NCBI GenBank assembly: GCA_034189505.1
Contig: JAXHUR010000004.1
Span: forward strand, 1-64,000
Reading direction: 5' to 3'
Origin: Geoalkalibacter_A sp034189505
GTDB taxonomy: Bacteria; Desulfobacterota; Desulfuromonadia; Desulfuromonadales; Geoalkalibacteraceae
Length of the DNA: 64,000 nt
Position 1 is the stretch's first letter; the number at the start of each line of letters is the position of its first letter. Both the position numbers and the translations under genes were made by a program. This document shows positions 33,503 through 42,989 of the stretch, one piece after another. Below the pieces are notes generated by a model. The model worked only from the letters and a program-made list of their open reading frames with translations. It searched no databases and was not told where the DNA came from.

Positions 33503-34914
33503 GTCAGCCTGCGCTCCAATCCCTCAACCATCTCCTGGCCATGATCCAGCAGGGCATCGGCGGTGTTCCCGGCAGGGGCTTCGGCGTAAAGACGGACCAG
33601 CGATTCGGTTCCCGAGGGCCTCAGCAGCAGCCACGCCTCGTTTTCGAGGTGCCATTTGACGCAGTCGATGCGCGTGGTGGCCTGCACTTTCAACCCGGCA
33701 ACAGACGACGGCTGCAGGTCTGCAAGGTGGCGCTGCAGTGCCTGCGGCGAAACTGCGGGCAGGGGCAGATTGCGCTGACGGTAATGAAGGGGGCCGAACT
33801 GTCGCTGCAGTTCGCGCTTCAGTTCATGCAGCGGACGTCTGCTGCAGCCGAGAGATTCGAGCAACAGCAGTGCAGCAAGCTGCCCATCGCGGTCGGGGAG
33901 GTGACGGGGAATGCCCGGGGCGCCGCTTTCTTCACCGGCCATCAGGACCTGGTCATCGAGGATGGCCTGGCAGGCGTGTTTGAAGCCGACAGCAACCTCC
34001 GTCAGCGGCAGGTTGTAACGGGCACAGATCCGGTCGATCATCCGGGTGGTGGAGGTTGATTTGATGATGCGTCCGCGCTCTCCCCGCTGCGCCAGCAGGT
34101 GTTGCAGAAGCAGGGGGAACAACTCCTGCGGGCCGAGAAAATCTCCGTTTTCATCGATGGCCGCAAGGCGGTCGCCGTCACCATCGGTGGCCAGCCCGAG
34201 GGTTGCGGCTCCTGTTCGGACGAGATGGCTTAACTCGCCAAGGTGTGCGGCAATGGGGTTGGGGTTGATTCCGCCGAAGCCGGGATTGTCCCCGCCATGC
34301 AGGAGTTTGACCTCAAAGCCAAGTTCGGCCAGCGGCGCAGCGAGCATGTCGCCGGTTGCGCCGTGCATGACGTCGAGCCCGATGGGGCAGGCGGCTGCTC
34401 TGATATGATCCTCGTTGACGAATGCCCGCAGGGCTGCCTGATAAGCGCTGCGACCGTCAATTGATTCGATGCGGCCGGGGCTTGTGCCGTGATGGGGTAA
34501 TGCTGCCTGACACAGCAGATATTCGATTTTTTCGGTGGTGGACGGCCGGGCGCTGCCGCCGAAATATTCCTTGAGCTTGAGGCCGCTGTACTGGGGAGGG
34601 TTGTGCGAGGCGGTAATCACGATGCCGGCACCGGCATTTTTGTGCCGCACCATCCACGAAACGGCCGGGCTTGGAGCGAAGTCCTGCATCAGCCAGACAT
34701 TGAGGCCGTACCTCGCGGCCGTATCGGCGACCTCCTCGGCGAAGGCGCGAGACTGAAAACGGCGGTCGTAGCCGATGACCAGCCCCCGATGGGCAAGATG
34801 TTCATCCTGAAGGTAGCGGAGGATGGCGGATGTGACCTGGGTCAGGCGGGCAAGGGTAAAGTCGCGCGCGATAACGCCACGCCAGCCGTCGGTGCCGAAA
34901 GTTGCTTCGCTCAT
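33499..34914 (-). CDS. Phosphohexomutase (phosphoglucomutase/phosphomannomutase family)
   Basis: Moves a phosphate between C1 and C6 of a hexose. The 471-residue protein has the catalytic phosphoserine loop TASHNP (S103), the Mg loop DGDGDR (244-249), the sugar loop GEESG and the phosphate-binding RPSGTESLVR near the C terminus. Which sugar it uses (glucose, mannose or glucosamine) cannot be settled; it does not look like standard GlmM. It overlaps both neighbours by ATGA, so it is firmly part of the pdxA-uvrA run. Confidence 0.9.
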   Translation of the reverse strand: MSEATFGTDGWRGVIARDFTLARLTQVTSAILRYLQDEHLAHRGLVIGYDRRFQSRAFAEEVADTAARYGLNVWLMQDFAPSPAVSWMVRHKNAGAGIVITASHNPPQYSGLKLKEYFGGSARPSTTEKIEYLLCQAALPHHGTSPGRIESIDGRSAYQAALRAFVNEDHIRAAACPIGLDVMHGATGDMLAAPLAELGFEVKLLHGGDNPGFGGINPNPIAAHLGELSHLVRTGAATLGLATDGDGDRLAAIDENGDFLGPQELFPLLLQHLLAQRGERGRIIKSTSTTRMIDRICARYNLPLTEVAVGFKHACQAILDDQVLMAGEESGAPGIPRHLPDRDGQLAALLLLESLGCSRRPLHELKRELQRQFGPLHYRQRNLPLPAVSPQALQRHLADLQPSSVAGLKVQATTRIDCVKWHLENEAWLLLRPSGTESLVRLYAEAPAGNTADALLDHGQEMVEGLERRLT

Positions 34915-35915
34915 GACTTCTCGTCGGCCATGCGGGCGGCCATCAGCACCGCCGCGACCAGGCTGTCGGCGCTGGCTGTGCCGGTCCCGGCAATATCATG
35001 GGCGGTGCCGTGATCGACGGAGGTTCGCACGATAGGAAGCCCCAGGGTCAGGTTGACGCCGTCATCGAAATGCAGCAGCTTCAAGGGGATCAGGGCCTGG
35101 TCGTGGTACATGCATACCACCGCGTCGTAGCGGCCCTGAACGGCAAAATGAAAGAGGGTATCTGCACTGAAAGGCCCTTGCGCATCGATGCCGGCCGCCT
35201 GGGCCTCCCGGACGGCCGGTTCAATGAGGCGCTGTTCTTCATCGCCGAACAGTCCTCCCTCTCCAGCGTGGGGATTGAGAGCCGTTACGGCGATGCGCGG
35301 CGATTTCAATCCGAAATAGCGCTTCAGGTCACCATCGGTGATGCGCAGGGTAGTAAAAATCTCCTGCCGGGAAAGCGCCTGCGGGACAGCGCGCAGGGGG
35401 AGGTGGGTGGTGACCAGGGAAACCCGCAACCGAGCGCCGGCGAGCATCATGACCACCCGCTCGACACCGCAGCGTCTGGCCAGCAGTTCGGTGTGGCCGG
35501 GAAAGTCGTACCCTGCCGCGCGGATGGCCGCCTTGCTGATGGGCGCGGTCACCATTCCGGCGGCGTTGCCGTCGCGGCAGCGAGCGCAGGCCCACTCGAT
35601 ATATTCAGCCATGGCCAGGCCGTGAGCGGCATCGGGCGCTGCCCCGGGCACGGGTAGGGGGTCGAAATGCGACAGGGCCTTTACGGCCAGAACTTTCTCG
35701 CCGATGCGGAGTTCATAATCGGCAGGACCGCAGGAGGCTTTGATCTGTGCCTGTTGGTGAAAAGTCGTGGCGGCCTGCTGCAGGACATGCGGGTCGCCGG
35801 CCACCACCACAGGATGAGACAGCCCATCAAAACTGCCGGCCAGCAGCGCTTTGACGATGATTTCAGGACCGATCCCGGTCGGATCTCCCATGGTGATGAT
35901 CAGAGGTTTTTGCAC
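34911..35915 (-). CDS. pdxA: 4-hydroxythreonine-4-phosphate dehydrogenase
   Basis: Oxidises 4-phosphohydroxy-threonine in pyridoxal 5'-phosphate biosynthesis. 334 residues. Family motifs are TMGDPTGIGPE at the N terminus, FPGHTELLA with a metal histidine, and MYHDQALIPLK. The start is taken as GTG 35915, which has GGAGG five bases upstream and places the IITMGDPTG strand at the usual distance. The longer reading to 35996 overlaps the upstream gene. It overlaps the phosphohexomutase by ATGA. Confidence 0.93.
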   Translation of the reverse strand: MQKPLIITMGDPTGIGPEIIVKALLAGSFDGLSHPVVVAGDPHVLQQAATTFHQQAQIKASCGPADYELRIGEKVLAVKALSHFDPLPVPGAAPDAAHGLAMAEYIEWACARCRDGNAAGMVTAPISKAAIRAAGYDFPGHTELLARRCGVERVVMMLAGARLRVSLVTTHLPLRAVPQALSRQEIFTTLRITDGDLKRYFGLKSPRIAVTALNPHAGEGGLFGDEEQRLIEPAVREAQAAGIDAQGPFSADTLFHFAVQGRYDAVVCMYHDQALIPLKLLHFDDGVNLTLGLPIVRTSVDHGTAHDIAGTGTASADSLVAAVLMAARMADEKS

Positions 35916-35947
35916 GGCCACCTCCGGCGACCTTCCGATGAAGAGGG

Positions 35948-36907
35948 TCAGATGAGGATTTCGATATGAGCGTCCTTCTTCAGGGTACGGCTCCACTCCT
36001 GAAAGCGCTGCTCGCGGTCCTGCGACAGGAGCTTCTCGCGAATTTCGTCCTTCACTGTATCGAAGCGGCGGATCGGTCCGGGATGACGGCCTTCAACGCT
36101 GAGAATGAAAATCCCCTCCGGTGTTTCGATCAGATCCGTCACCTCGCCTTCTTCCAGGCCCTCGACAGCGCGCGCAAAAGAGGGGCGCAGCTCGTCCCGG
36201 GTAAAGGTGCCGAGGTCACCACCGTCAACATTGTCATCGGTGCTGTAGATGAAAATCGTCGAGTAGAAATCCTCTCCCTGGCGCAGAAGAGCCAACGCCT
36301 CCCGGGCGCGTTCGCGGATATCCTCCACCTGGGTATTGCCGATCATGGAGTCGCGGGGAATGGCAAATTGCAGATAGGCCAGGCTCACGGTAGGATCGCC
36401 GCGAAAGCTGTCGATGTTTTCACGGAAATAATCGCGAACCTCGCGCTCTGAGACCTCGACTTTGCTCTGGACTTCGCGGCCGATGAGCTTGAAGCGCAAA
36501 ATCTGCTGGCGCAGTTTTTCCCGATAATCGTTCAGGCTCAGGTTCTGCGCCGCCAGGGCCTGCCGCAGCTGATCGCGGGTGATGTTGTTCTGTTTGACCA
36601 CGTCATCGATGGCCTCCTCCACCTCGGCTTCGCTGACTTCCAGCCCCAACTCGCGTACCCGCTGGTTGACCAGCTTCTGCTCGATCAGCTGCTCCAGAAC
36701 CTGCTGTCTCAGCGCAACATTATCCGCCGGCGAGGGGCGGCCGGCGGCGGCTTCCCCGGCAAGAACCGATTCAATCTCGCGTTCCAGTTCGTAGGTGGTA
36801 ATAATGTCCTGGTTCACCACTGCCGCGACCTTGTTGAGGACCTCGGCATGCCCGCACATGGCGCCAAGCAAAATAAGTGCGGCCGTCCAGAAAATGCGGA
36901 CCTTCAT
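35948..36907 (-). CDS. SurA-type periplasmic peptidyl-prolyl isomerase
   Basis: Outer-membrane protein chaperone and parvulin isomerase of 319 residues. A signal peptide (1-21) leads to VLNKVAAVVNQDIITTYELE, typical of SurA. A SurA N domain covers about 30-160, and one parvulin domain lies around 165-270 (AREALALLRQGEDFYSTIF and DGGDLGTFTRDELRP). E. coli SurA has two parvulin domains; this protein has one. ATG 36928 is an alternative start seven residues earlier. It follows a lipoprotein isomerase gene in the same operon. Confidence 0.87.
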   Translation of the reverse strand: MKVRIFWTAALILLGAMCGHAEVLNKVAAVVNQDIITTYELEREIESVLAGEAAAGRPSPADNVALRQQVLEQLIEQKLVNQRVRELGLEVSEAEVEEAIDDVVKQNNITRDQLRQALAAQNLSLNDYREKLRQQILRFKLIGREVQSKVEVSEREVRDYFRENIDSFRGDPTVSLAYLQFAIPRDSMIGNTQVEDIRERAREALALLRQGEDFYSTIFIYSTDDNVDGGDLGTFTRDELRPSFARAVEGLEEGEVTDLIETPEGIFILSVEGRHPGPIRRFDTVKDEIREKLLSQDREQRFQEWSRTLKKDAHIEILI

Positions 36908-37001
36908 GTTGCGCGTCACAAAAATCATACAAAATTATCCATGATCGGGTGATAAGTCGGCCTGGCTCGAGGAGAAAGCAGCAGGCACGGAACAGGTGAC
37001 A

Positions 37002-37967
37002 TTAAAGCAGCGGCCAGTTGACTTCCAGCTCCGAGCGTGCCCCAAGATCCAGCAGCCAGGCGCGCCGGGCGGCGGCTTCCTTCTGGCGACGCAGACGAGC
37101 GCGGATTTCTTCCTCGGCCTGTTCCAGGGACAGGTTCTGGGCGGGACGTACTTCCTCGACGCGGAAAATATGATAACCGTATTCGCTGCTGACCAGCGGG
37201 CTCAGTTCGCCCGGCGCCAGATCGAATACAACTTCATCGAATCGGCTCGGCATTTCCCCCCGCGGGAAAAATCCAAGATCTCCCCCCTGGTCCCCATCGG
37301 GGGAGAGGGAGAAGCGCTGCGCCATCTCGACGAAGGAGGCGCCGTTGCGCAGGCGCGCCACAATCTCTTCACCCTGCTCCTCATTGTCCACCAGAATCTG
37401 GCGTGCCCGCACGCGCAGAGGCCGCACAAACTCATCGCGATGGGTGGCGTAATAATCGGCGATTTCCTCTGCCCCGACCTTGATTTTGCGGTGCACTTCC
37501 TGCTCGAGAACCTTATCGATCATGAGGCGTTCCGTCAGATCTTCCCGGATCCGTTCCAGAGAGAGGTTGCGGCGCGAAAGCATGCGGTCGAAATTTCCGT
37601 CGGGGTAATCGCGGCGCATCTCGGCAAGAGCGGCTTCGACCTCAGCCTCATCGACATGAATTCCACGGCGTCGCGCTTCGGCCAGGGCCAGTTCCTGGTC
37701 GATAACCTGCCGCAGGAAAGATCGCCGCAACTCATCTTTTTCGTTTTGCGCGAGGGTGTGGTCCAGGGGAAGCGTAGCGGCGAATCGGCGATTGAATTCG
37801 TCCAGCCTCATAACCCGGTCGTCGATTCGCAGCAGCACCGGAGAGGATGAATCGGGCTGGTTGCGGCATCCGGCCAGGCCGCTCGCCACAATCAGCACCG
37901 CCAGCGCCGATAGCACAAGCAGCGAGGAGAAAATGCGGGATTTTCGATGGAAAACTACCTTGTCCAT
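37002..37967 (-). CDS. PpiC/PrsA-like peptidyl-prolyl isomerase lipoprotein
   Basis: Parvulin-type isomerase of 321 residues. A lipobox GLAGC (C34) follows a hydrophobic stretch, so it is membrane-anchored. The parvulin domain covers about 170-270 with FVEMAQRFSLSPDGDQGGDL and GYHIFRVEEVRPAQN. It is related to the SurA-type gene just downstream, and together they form a tandem pair of folding helpers. It lies 25 bases after mfd. Confidence 0.87.
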   Translation of the reverse strand: MDKVVFHRKSRIFSSLLVLSALAVLIVASGLAGCRNQPDSSSPVLLRIDDRVMRLDEFNRRFAATLPLDHTLAQNEKDELRRSFLRQVIDQELALAEARRRGIHVDEAEVEAALAEMRRDYPDGNFDRMLSRRNLSLERIREDLTERLMIDKVLEQEVHRKIKVGAEEIADYYATHRDEFVRPLRVRARQILVDNEEQGEEIVARLRNGASFVEMAQRFSLSPDGDQGGDLGFFPRGEMPSRFDEVVFDLAPGELSPLVSSEYGYHIFRVEEVRPAQNLSLEQAEEEIRARLRRQKEAAARRAWLLDLGARSELEVNWPLL

Positions 37968-37992
37968 AGGTCCTGGAAAAAAACTATCATAG

Positions 37993-40900
37993 CTAAAGAA
38001 ATGCTTTCAATTCTTTTTTTGCTGCTTGCAGCACATCCTCGCGCGACATGCGGCCGAGGTCTATGCTGAGCCGGTAATCGGGGGTGAAGCTGTAGCGTTC
38101 AGGGTCATCGAGACGTGCCAGAATTTTTTCCGGCGGCACCGGAGTCTCGGCGTGAAAGGCAAAAATAAGGCGGCGCCCGGTGAATTCGGCCAGCTCGATT
38201 TTGAGCTGTTTCATCAACACGCGCAGCTTCATCTGCTCGTGCAGCACCTGGGCCGGCTCCGGCAGCTCCCCGTAGCGGTCGCGCAGTTCATCGACCACCT
38301 CATACAGGGTCTGTTCGTCATCGGCTCCCGCCATCTTTTTATAGAATACCAGACGCTGGTTGGGATCGGGCATGTATTTTTCAGGCAGGAAGGCGGAAAG
38401 GCCCAACTTGATCTCCGGATCGATCTTCTGCTCGCGCTCGAGCCCCTTGAGTTCGGCGATCGTTTCTTCCAGCAGCTCGCTGTACATCTCGAAGCCGATG
38501 GCGGCGATCTGGCCGGACTGGTTGCCGCCGAGCAGATCGCCTGCGCCACGCAGCTCCAGGTCGTGGCTGGCGATACGGAAGCCTGACCCCAGGTCCGAGA
38601 GATCCTGCAGGATCTTCAGCCGCTCGCGGGCTTCGCGGGTGAGAGTGGCTTCGCCGGGGATGAGCAGATAGGCGTAGGCGCGCACATTGGAACGCCCGAC
38701 GCGGCCGCGCAGCTGGTAGAGCTGCGCCAGCCCGAAGCAGTCGGCGCGATTGATGATGATGGTGTTGGCCCGCGCGATGTCGATGCCGTTTTCGATGATG
38801 GTGCTGCACACCAGCACATCGGCGCGCCCTTCGATATAATCGAGCATCACCTGTTCGAGCTGTTTCTCCCCCATCTGTCCGTGCCCGACCGCCACCCGCG
38901 CTTCGGGGACCAGAGTCTGCACGAATTCGGCCATGGCGTTGATGGACTGCACCCGGTTGTGGACGAAGAAGACCTGGCCGCCGCGCCGCAGCTCGCGCCG
39001 GATCGCTTCGGCGATCACATCATCGTCGAACTTGGTGACATAGGTGCGCACCGCCAGCCGGTCCACCGGCGCGGTATCGATAACCGACAGGTCGCGCAGC
39101 CCGGCGAGGCTCATGTGCAGCGTGCGCGGAATGGGGGTGGCGGTGAGGGTCAGCACGTCGACTGCGGCGCGCATCTTTTTGAGCTTCTCCTTGTGGCTGA
39201 CGCCGAAGCGCTGTTCCTCATCGACGATGAGCAGACCAAGATCCTTGAAGCGCACATCGCGCTGCAGCAGGCGGTGGGTGCCGATCAGGATATCGACCTT
39301 CCCCTCGGCGGCGCGCTCGAGGGTTTTCTTTATTTCGGCGGAGGTGCGCAGGCGCGACACCATCTCCACCATCACGGCGGCATCGGAGAAGCGCTCGCGA
39401 AAGGTCTGCCAGTGCTGGCGCGCCAGCACCGTGGTCGGAACCAGCACCGCTGCCTGCTTGCCGTCCTCAACCGCTTTGAAGGCGGCGCGGATGGCGACCT
39501 CGGTCTTGCCGTAGCCCACATCGCCGCACACGATGCGATCCATGGGGCGCTCATTCTGCATGTCGGTAAGCACTTCTTCGATGGCCTGGGCCTGGTCGGG
39601 GGTCTCCTCGTAGGGGAAGGCCGCCTCGAATTCGCGATACATGCGATCCGGCGGCGAAAAGGAAAAAGCGCTGGCCATCTCACGCTGAGCGTAGATCTTG
39701 AGCAGTTCCCGCGCCAGCTCCTCGGCCGCGGCGCGCGCCCGCAGCTTGGCTTTCTCCCACCCCTGCCCGCCCATCTTGTCGAGACGCGGCGCGTGCCCTT
39801 CGCCGGCGACGTATTTCTGCACCTTCTCGATGCGATCCACCGGCAGGTAGAGTTTGTCGCCGCCGGCATATTCAAGGTGCATGAAATCGCCCTCGACCTC
39901 TCCCAGGGCAAGATGGCGCAGGCCGCGATAGATGCCGACGCCGTGGTCGGTGTGCACGATGAAGTCGCCTTCCTTGAGCTCGGCCAGCGACGAGAGCATG
40001 GCCCGCGCCTTGGCACCGGCCCGGCCCCGGCGGCGCGCCCGGGCTCCGAAGATATCCTCCTCGGTAATGACGGCCAGGCGCTCATCCGGCAGCCGGAAGC
40101 CTGCGGACAGGTCTCCCAGCACCAGCAGCGGCTGTCCCTTGCGTGCATCGCCGAAGCGCGCATCCGGATCAAAAGGCGGTGATGCGCCGTGGGGTTCCAG
40201 AAGATCCTGCAGTCGTTCGGCCTGGCCGCGCTGGTGGCAGACCAGCAGGACGCGCCAGCCCTCATCACGCCACTGGCGCAGCCTCTCCACCAGCGGCGGC
40301 AGGGTGCCTCCTCCGGCTTTGAGGGCGGCGCGCAGATCGCCATTGCCCTGGACGTTGAAATGACAGCTGGGACGTTCGTCCTCGAGGCGATAGACCTGCA
40401 GCGCCACCAGGTCGATGCGCGACGGCGTGCGGGAAAGATTCTCTTCCAGTTCGCTGCCGGAGAGATACAGCTCCCGACAGCTGCCGTAGGGCTCCCCCTT
40501 GTCGACGGCCCGCTGTTCACCGTTGAGAGTTTCGGCGGCAAAACTGTCGGCTTCCTGCTCGAGGCGGGCCGGTTCAACGATCGTCCAGCGCCCGGTGCCG
40601 GCGTAATCGAAAAAGGTGTCGAGCCCTTCGTAGTTGAGGGGCAGCAGAAAGTGGCTCCCCGGGGCCAGCAGTCCTTCGCGCAACGCCTCGAGGCGTTGTT
40701 CGCGCTGGGAACGCGGCAGGTCGAGGGCGTCGCAGCGCTCCTTGAAGCGGCGTGTGAACCTGTCCCAGTGCGCGCCCGCCAGAATCAGCTCCCGTGCCGG
40801 CCGCAGGGTGAACTCTTTGATCTCTTCCTCGCGCGAGCGCTGATCGGCGGAATCAAAGGGACGGATGCGCTCGATGAAATCGCCGAAAAATTCCAGCCGC

Positions 40901-41481
40901 AAGGGCAGGTCATGGGTTGGCGGAAAAACGTCGATGATATCGCCCCGTACGGCAAAGGTCCCGCGGTCCTCCACCAGCGGTACCGACTGGTAGCCCAGTT
41001 CCTGCAGGCGGTGCACAAGCGGGGAGCGCTCGTGCTCGTCTTCAACCTTAAGCCTCAGGCTCAGATCTTTGAGGACGGTGCGCGGAATCACGCGCTGCAT
41101 GGCGGCGCGGACCGGCAGAATCACCGCCCTGGCGCTGCCTTCAAGCATAGCGGCCAGAGTGGTGATGCGGCGCGCTTCCACTTCGGGATGGGGAGAGAGA
41201 GGCTCAAAAGGAGTGACTTCCCACTGCGGAAAAAGACAGATCTGCTCCGGCCGCTCCCAGAAAAAGGCGAGATCGCCGGCCAGGCGTTCGGCGCTGCTCT
41301 CGTCGGGCGTGAGAATGTAGAGGGGTTCGCTGGTTTCACGCAGCAATGCGGCCAGCAGAAAGGCATCGCAGGAGCCGGTCAGCCCCTGGATTTCTATGTG
41401 CCGTGCACCTTCGCGCACCCGTTGCAGCAGAGAACGGCTGGTGGCGTGTGAGATATGCGCAGTTTCGTTGACTGAATCCAT
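37993..41481 (-). CDS. mfd: Transcription-repair coupling factor
   Basis: ATP-dependent translocase that displaces stalled RNA polymerase and recruits UvrA. About 1162 residues, normal length. The N-terminal UvrB-like region is followed by the RNA polymerase interaction domain (around 480-550). The RecG-like motor has Walker A CGDVGYGKTE and the DEEQRFGV box. The C-terminal TRCF domain completes it. ATG 41481 is the chosen start. A GTG at 41511 lies inside a strong hairpin and is unlikely. It heads the block that ends in uvrA. Confidence 0.96.
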   Translation of the reverse strand: MDSVNETAHISHATSRSLLQRVREGARHIEIQGLTGSCDAFLLAALLRETSEPLYILTPDESSAERLAGDLAFFWERPEQICLFPQWEVTPFEPLSPHPEVEARRITTLAAMLEGSARAVILPVRAAMQRVIPRTVLKDLSLRLKVEDEHERSPLVHRLQELGYQSVPLVEDRGTFAVRGDIIDVFPPTHDLPLRLEFFGDFIERIRPFDSADQRSREEEIKEFTLRPARELILAGAHWDRFTRRFKERCDALDLPRSQREQRLEALREGLLAPGSHFLLPLNYEGLDTFFDYAGTGRWTIVEPARLEQEADSFAAETLNGEQRAVDKGEPYGSCRELYLSGSELEENLSRTPSRIDLVALQVYRLEDERPSCHFNVQGNGDLRAALKAGGGTLPPLVERLRQWRDEGWRVLLVCHQRGQAERLQDLLEPHGASPPFDPDARFGDARKGQPLLVLGDLSAGFRLPDERLAVITEEDIFGARARRRGRAGAKARAMLSSLAELKEGDFIVHTDHGVGIYRGLRHLALGEVEGDFMHLEYAGGDKLYLPVDRIEKVQKYVAGEGHAPRLDKMGGQGWEKAKLRARAAAEELARELLKIYAQREMASAFSFSPPDRMYREFEAAFPYEETPDQAQAIEEVLTDMQNERPMDRIVCGDVGYGKTEVAIRAAFKAVEDGKQAAVLVPTTVLARQHWQTFRERFSDAAVMVEMVSRLRTSAEIKKTLERAAEGKVDILIGTHRLLQRDVRFKDLGLLIVDEEQRFGVSHKEKLKKMRAAVDVLTLTATPIPRTLHMSLAGLRDLSVIDTAPVDRLAVRTYVTKFDDDVIAEAIRRELRRGGQVFFVHNRVQSINAMAEFVQTLVPEARVAVGHGQMGEKQLEQVMLDYIEGRADVLVCSTIIENGIDIARANTIIINRADCFGLAQLYQLRGRVGRSNVRAYAYLLIPGEATLTREARERLKILQDLSDLGSGFRIASHDLELRGAGDLLGGNQSGQIAAIGFEMYSELLEETIAELKGLEREQKIDPEIKLGLSAFLPEKYMPDPNQRLVFYKKMAGADDEQTLYEVVDELRDRYGELPEPAQVLHEQMKLRVLMKQLKIELAEFTGRRLIFAFHAETPVPPEKILARLDDPERYSFTPDYRLSIDLGRMSREDVLQAAKKELKAFL

Positions 41482-41494
41482 GTCCAAACAAGGA

Positions 41495-41516
41495 GGGGCG
41501 TGCCGTGGCACGCCCC
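41495..41516 (-). terminator. Strong hairpin between nadA and mfd
   Basis: GGGGCGTGCC-GT-GGCACGCCCC is a perfect 10-bp stem with a 2-base centre. On the minus strand it follows nadA by about 30 bases and is trailed by a short T-rich run (CCTTGTTT). It could end nadA transcription or act as an mRNA stabiliser in front of mfd. Confidence 0.6.
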
Positions 41517-41543
41517 TGGAAAGTCGTCGCGTTGGTTTGCGTT

Positions 41544-42458
41544 TCAGTCGCGCGGCACCGCGAGCATGCAGTCCAGAGCCTGCTTGGCCCGTGCGCGGAT
41601 AGCGGGCTCGACACTGATCTCGGGACTCATGTTCTGCAGGCTGTGCAGGATGTCTTCCAGCGAAGTCAGTTTCATATTGGGGCAGATGAGGCTGACGCTG
41701 GGCAGGATAAATTCCTTGTCCGGATTTTCCTTGCGCAGGCGGTAGAGAATGCCCATCTCGGTGCCGACGATGAACTTTTTGGCTGAATTGGTGCGGGCGT
41801 ATTCATACATGCCGCTGGTCGAGCAGATATGATGGGCCAGCGCAAGGACCTCCGGCGTACATTCAGGGTGCGCCATGAAGACCGCATCCGGGTTCTCCTC
41901 CAGGGCACGCTTGACTTCCTCGACCTTGAGCCGGTCGTGGGTCGGGCAGTAGCCTTCCCAGAAATGGCACTTTTTGTCGACGTGCCCGGCAATGTAGCGG
42001 CCCAGATTGCGGTCGGGCACCAGCAGCAGCTCCTCGGCGTCGATGGAGCGCGCCACGTTGACGGCGTTGGAGCTGGTGCAGCAGATGTCGCTTTCGGCTT
42101 TGACGGCGGCGCTGGAGTTGACGTAGGTAACTACCACCGCTTCAGGATGCTGCGCTTTGAGATCCTTGAGCCCTTCGGCGGTCACCATGTCTGCCATCGG
42201 GCAGCCGGCATCGGCGCGCGGCAGCAGCACGATCTTGTCGGGTGCGAGAATCGCTGCGCTTTCGGCCATGAAATGCACGCCGCAGAAAACGATCACTTCG
42301 CGGTCGGTGCGCGCCGCTTCCATGGACAATCCGAGCGAGTCGCCGGTGATGTCGGCGATCTCCTGCACTTCGTCACGTTGATAATTATGGGCCAGAATCA
42401 GGGCGTTGCGCTCGCGCGCCAGACGCTTGATTTCCTGTTTGATTTCTTCCTGGTTCAT
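41544..42458 (-). CDS. nadA: Quinolinate synthase
   Basis: 4Fe-4S enzyme that condenses iminoaspartate with dihydroxyacetone phosphate to quinolinate in NAD synthesis. 304 residues. The three cluster cysteines are C86 (DAGCPMAD), C171 (GYCPTH) and C259 (ICPNM), spaced as in the Thermotoga enzyme. ATG 42458 has GGAAGG 9 bases upstream; a GTG at 42464 adds two residues. No nadB or nadC follows, so the other steps lie elsewhere. Confidence 0.95.
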   Translation of the reverse strand: MNQEEIKQEIKRLARERNALILAHNYQRDEVQEIADITGDSLGLSMEAARTDREVIVFCGVHFMAESAAILAPDKIVLLPRADAGCPMADMVTAEGLKDLKAQHPEAVVVTYVNSSAAVKAESDICCTSSNAVNVARSIDAEELLLVPDRNLGRYIAGHVDKKCHFWEGYCPTHDRLKVEEVKRALEENPDAVFMAHPECTPEVLALAHHICSTSGMYEYARTNSAKKFIVGTEMGILYRLRKENPDKEFILPSVSLICPNMKLTSLEDILHSLQNMSPEISVEPAIRARAKQALDCMLAVPRD

Positions 42459-42544
42459 AAGCACGCCTTCCGTGTGAAGGAAACAGATGCGGTATACTAA
42501 AGTAAAACCCTTGATATGTCAAACCTTTATCTGTCCTTTCCGGC

Positions 42545-42574
42545 TTGACAGTTCAGCGGCGTTGGCGCTATTCT
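42545..42574 (+). promoter_or_regulatory. Promoter of the tat genes
   Basis: TTGACA (42545-42550) and TATTCT (42569-42574) are spaced 18 bases, about 60 bases before the tatB/A ATG. Confidence 0.5.
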
Positions 42575-42635
42575 CGTATTTTTTCGACATCTTCCTACTG
42601 GGTTTTCCCCCTGAAACGCGAGAGGTTCTCACCCT

Positions 42636-42989
42636 ATGTTCGGAATCGGTATGCCGGAATTACTGCTTATTCTCGGTCTGGCGCTTATCGTCATCGGCCC
42701 CAAGAAGCTTCCCGATGTGGCCAAGGCCCTGGGGCGCGGAATGGCCGAGTTCAAGCGCGCCACCGAGGATCTTAAAAATACCATCAATACCGAATCCCAG
42801 GTTGCTGAAACCCGCGAACGTCTGCAGCGCGAAGGTAAAATAAAGGTTCCGGGCGCGCAGGCCGGCGGGGAGGAGGGGACCGCAGCCGAAGATTCTCCTG
42901 CTTCCAAAGCGGATGAGGAGCAGACTGCCGCTGCAGAACAGGCCGCCGGCGAAGATGCCGGCCGGGAGGTTCATGATGGCAAACAGTGA
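42636..42989 (+). CDS. Sec-independent translocase subunit TatB/TatA
   Basis: Protein of 117 residues with one N-terminal membrane helix (MFGIGMPELLLILGLALIVI) ending at the GPKKLPDVAKALGRG hinge, an amphipathic helix, and a long acidic alanine-rich tail. E8 in the helix and the tail length fit TatB, though TatA and TatB cannot be told apart safely. It is paired with tatC, overlapping it by 17 bases. Together they could export folded proteins such as the Tat-tagged superoxide reductase at 24.7 kb. Confidence 0.88.
   Translation: MFGIGMPELLLILGLALIVIGPKKLPDVAKALGRGMAEFKRATEDLKNTINTESQVAETRERLQREGKIKVPGAQAGGEEGTAAEDSPASKADEEQTAAAEQAAGEDAGREVHDGKQ

Noticed and set aside
41482..41511. GTG start for mfd ten residues earlier
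   Set aside because: It falls inside a perfect 10-bp hairpin and has no ribosome binding site.
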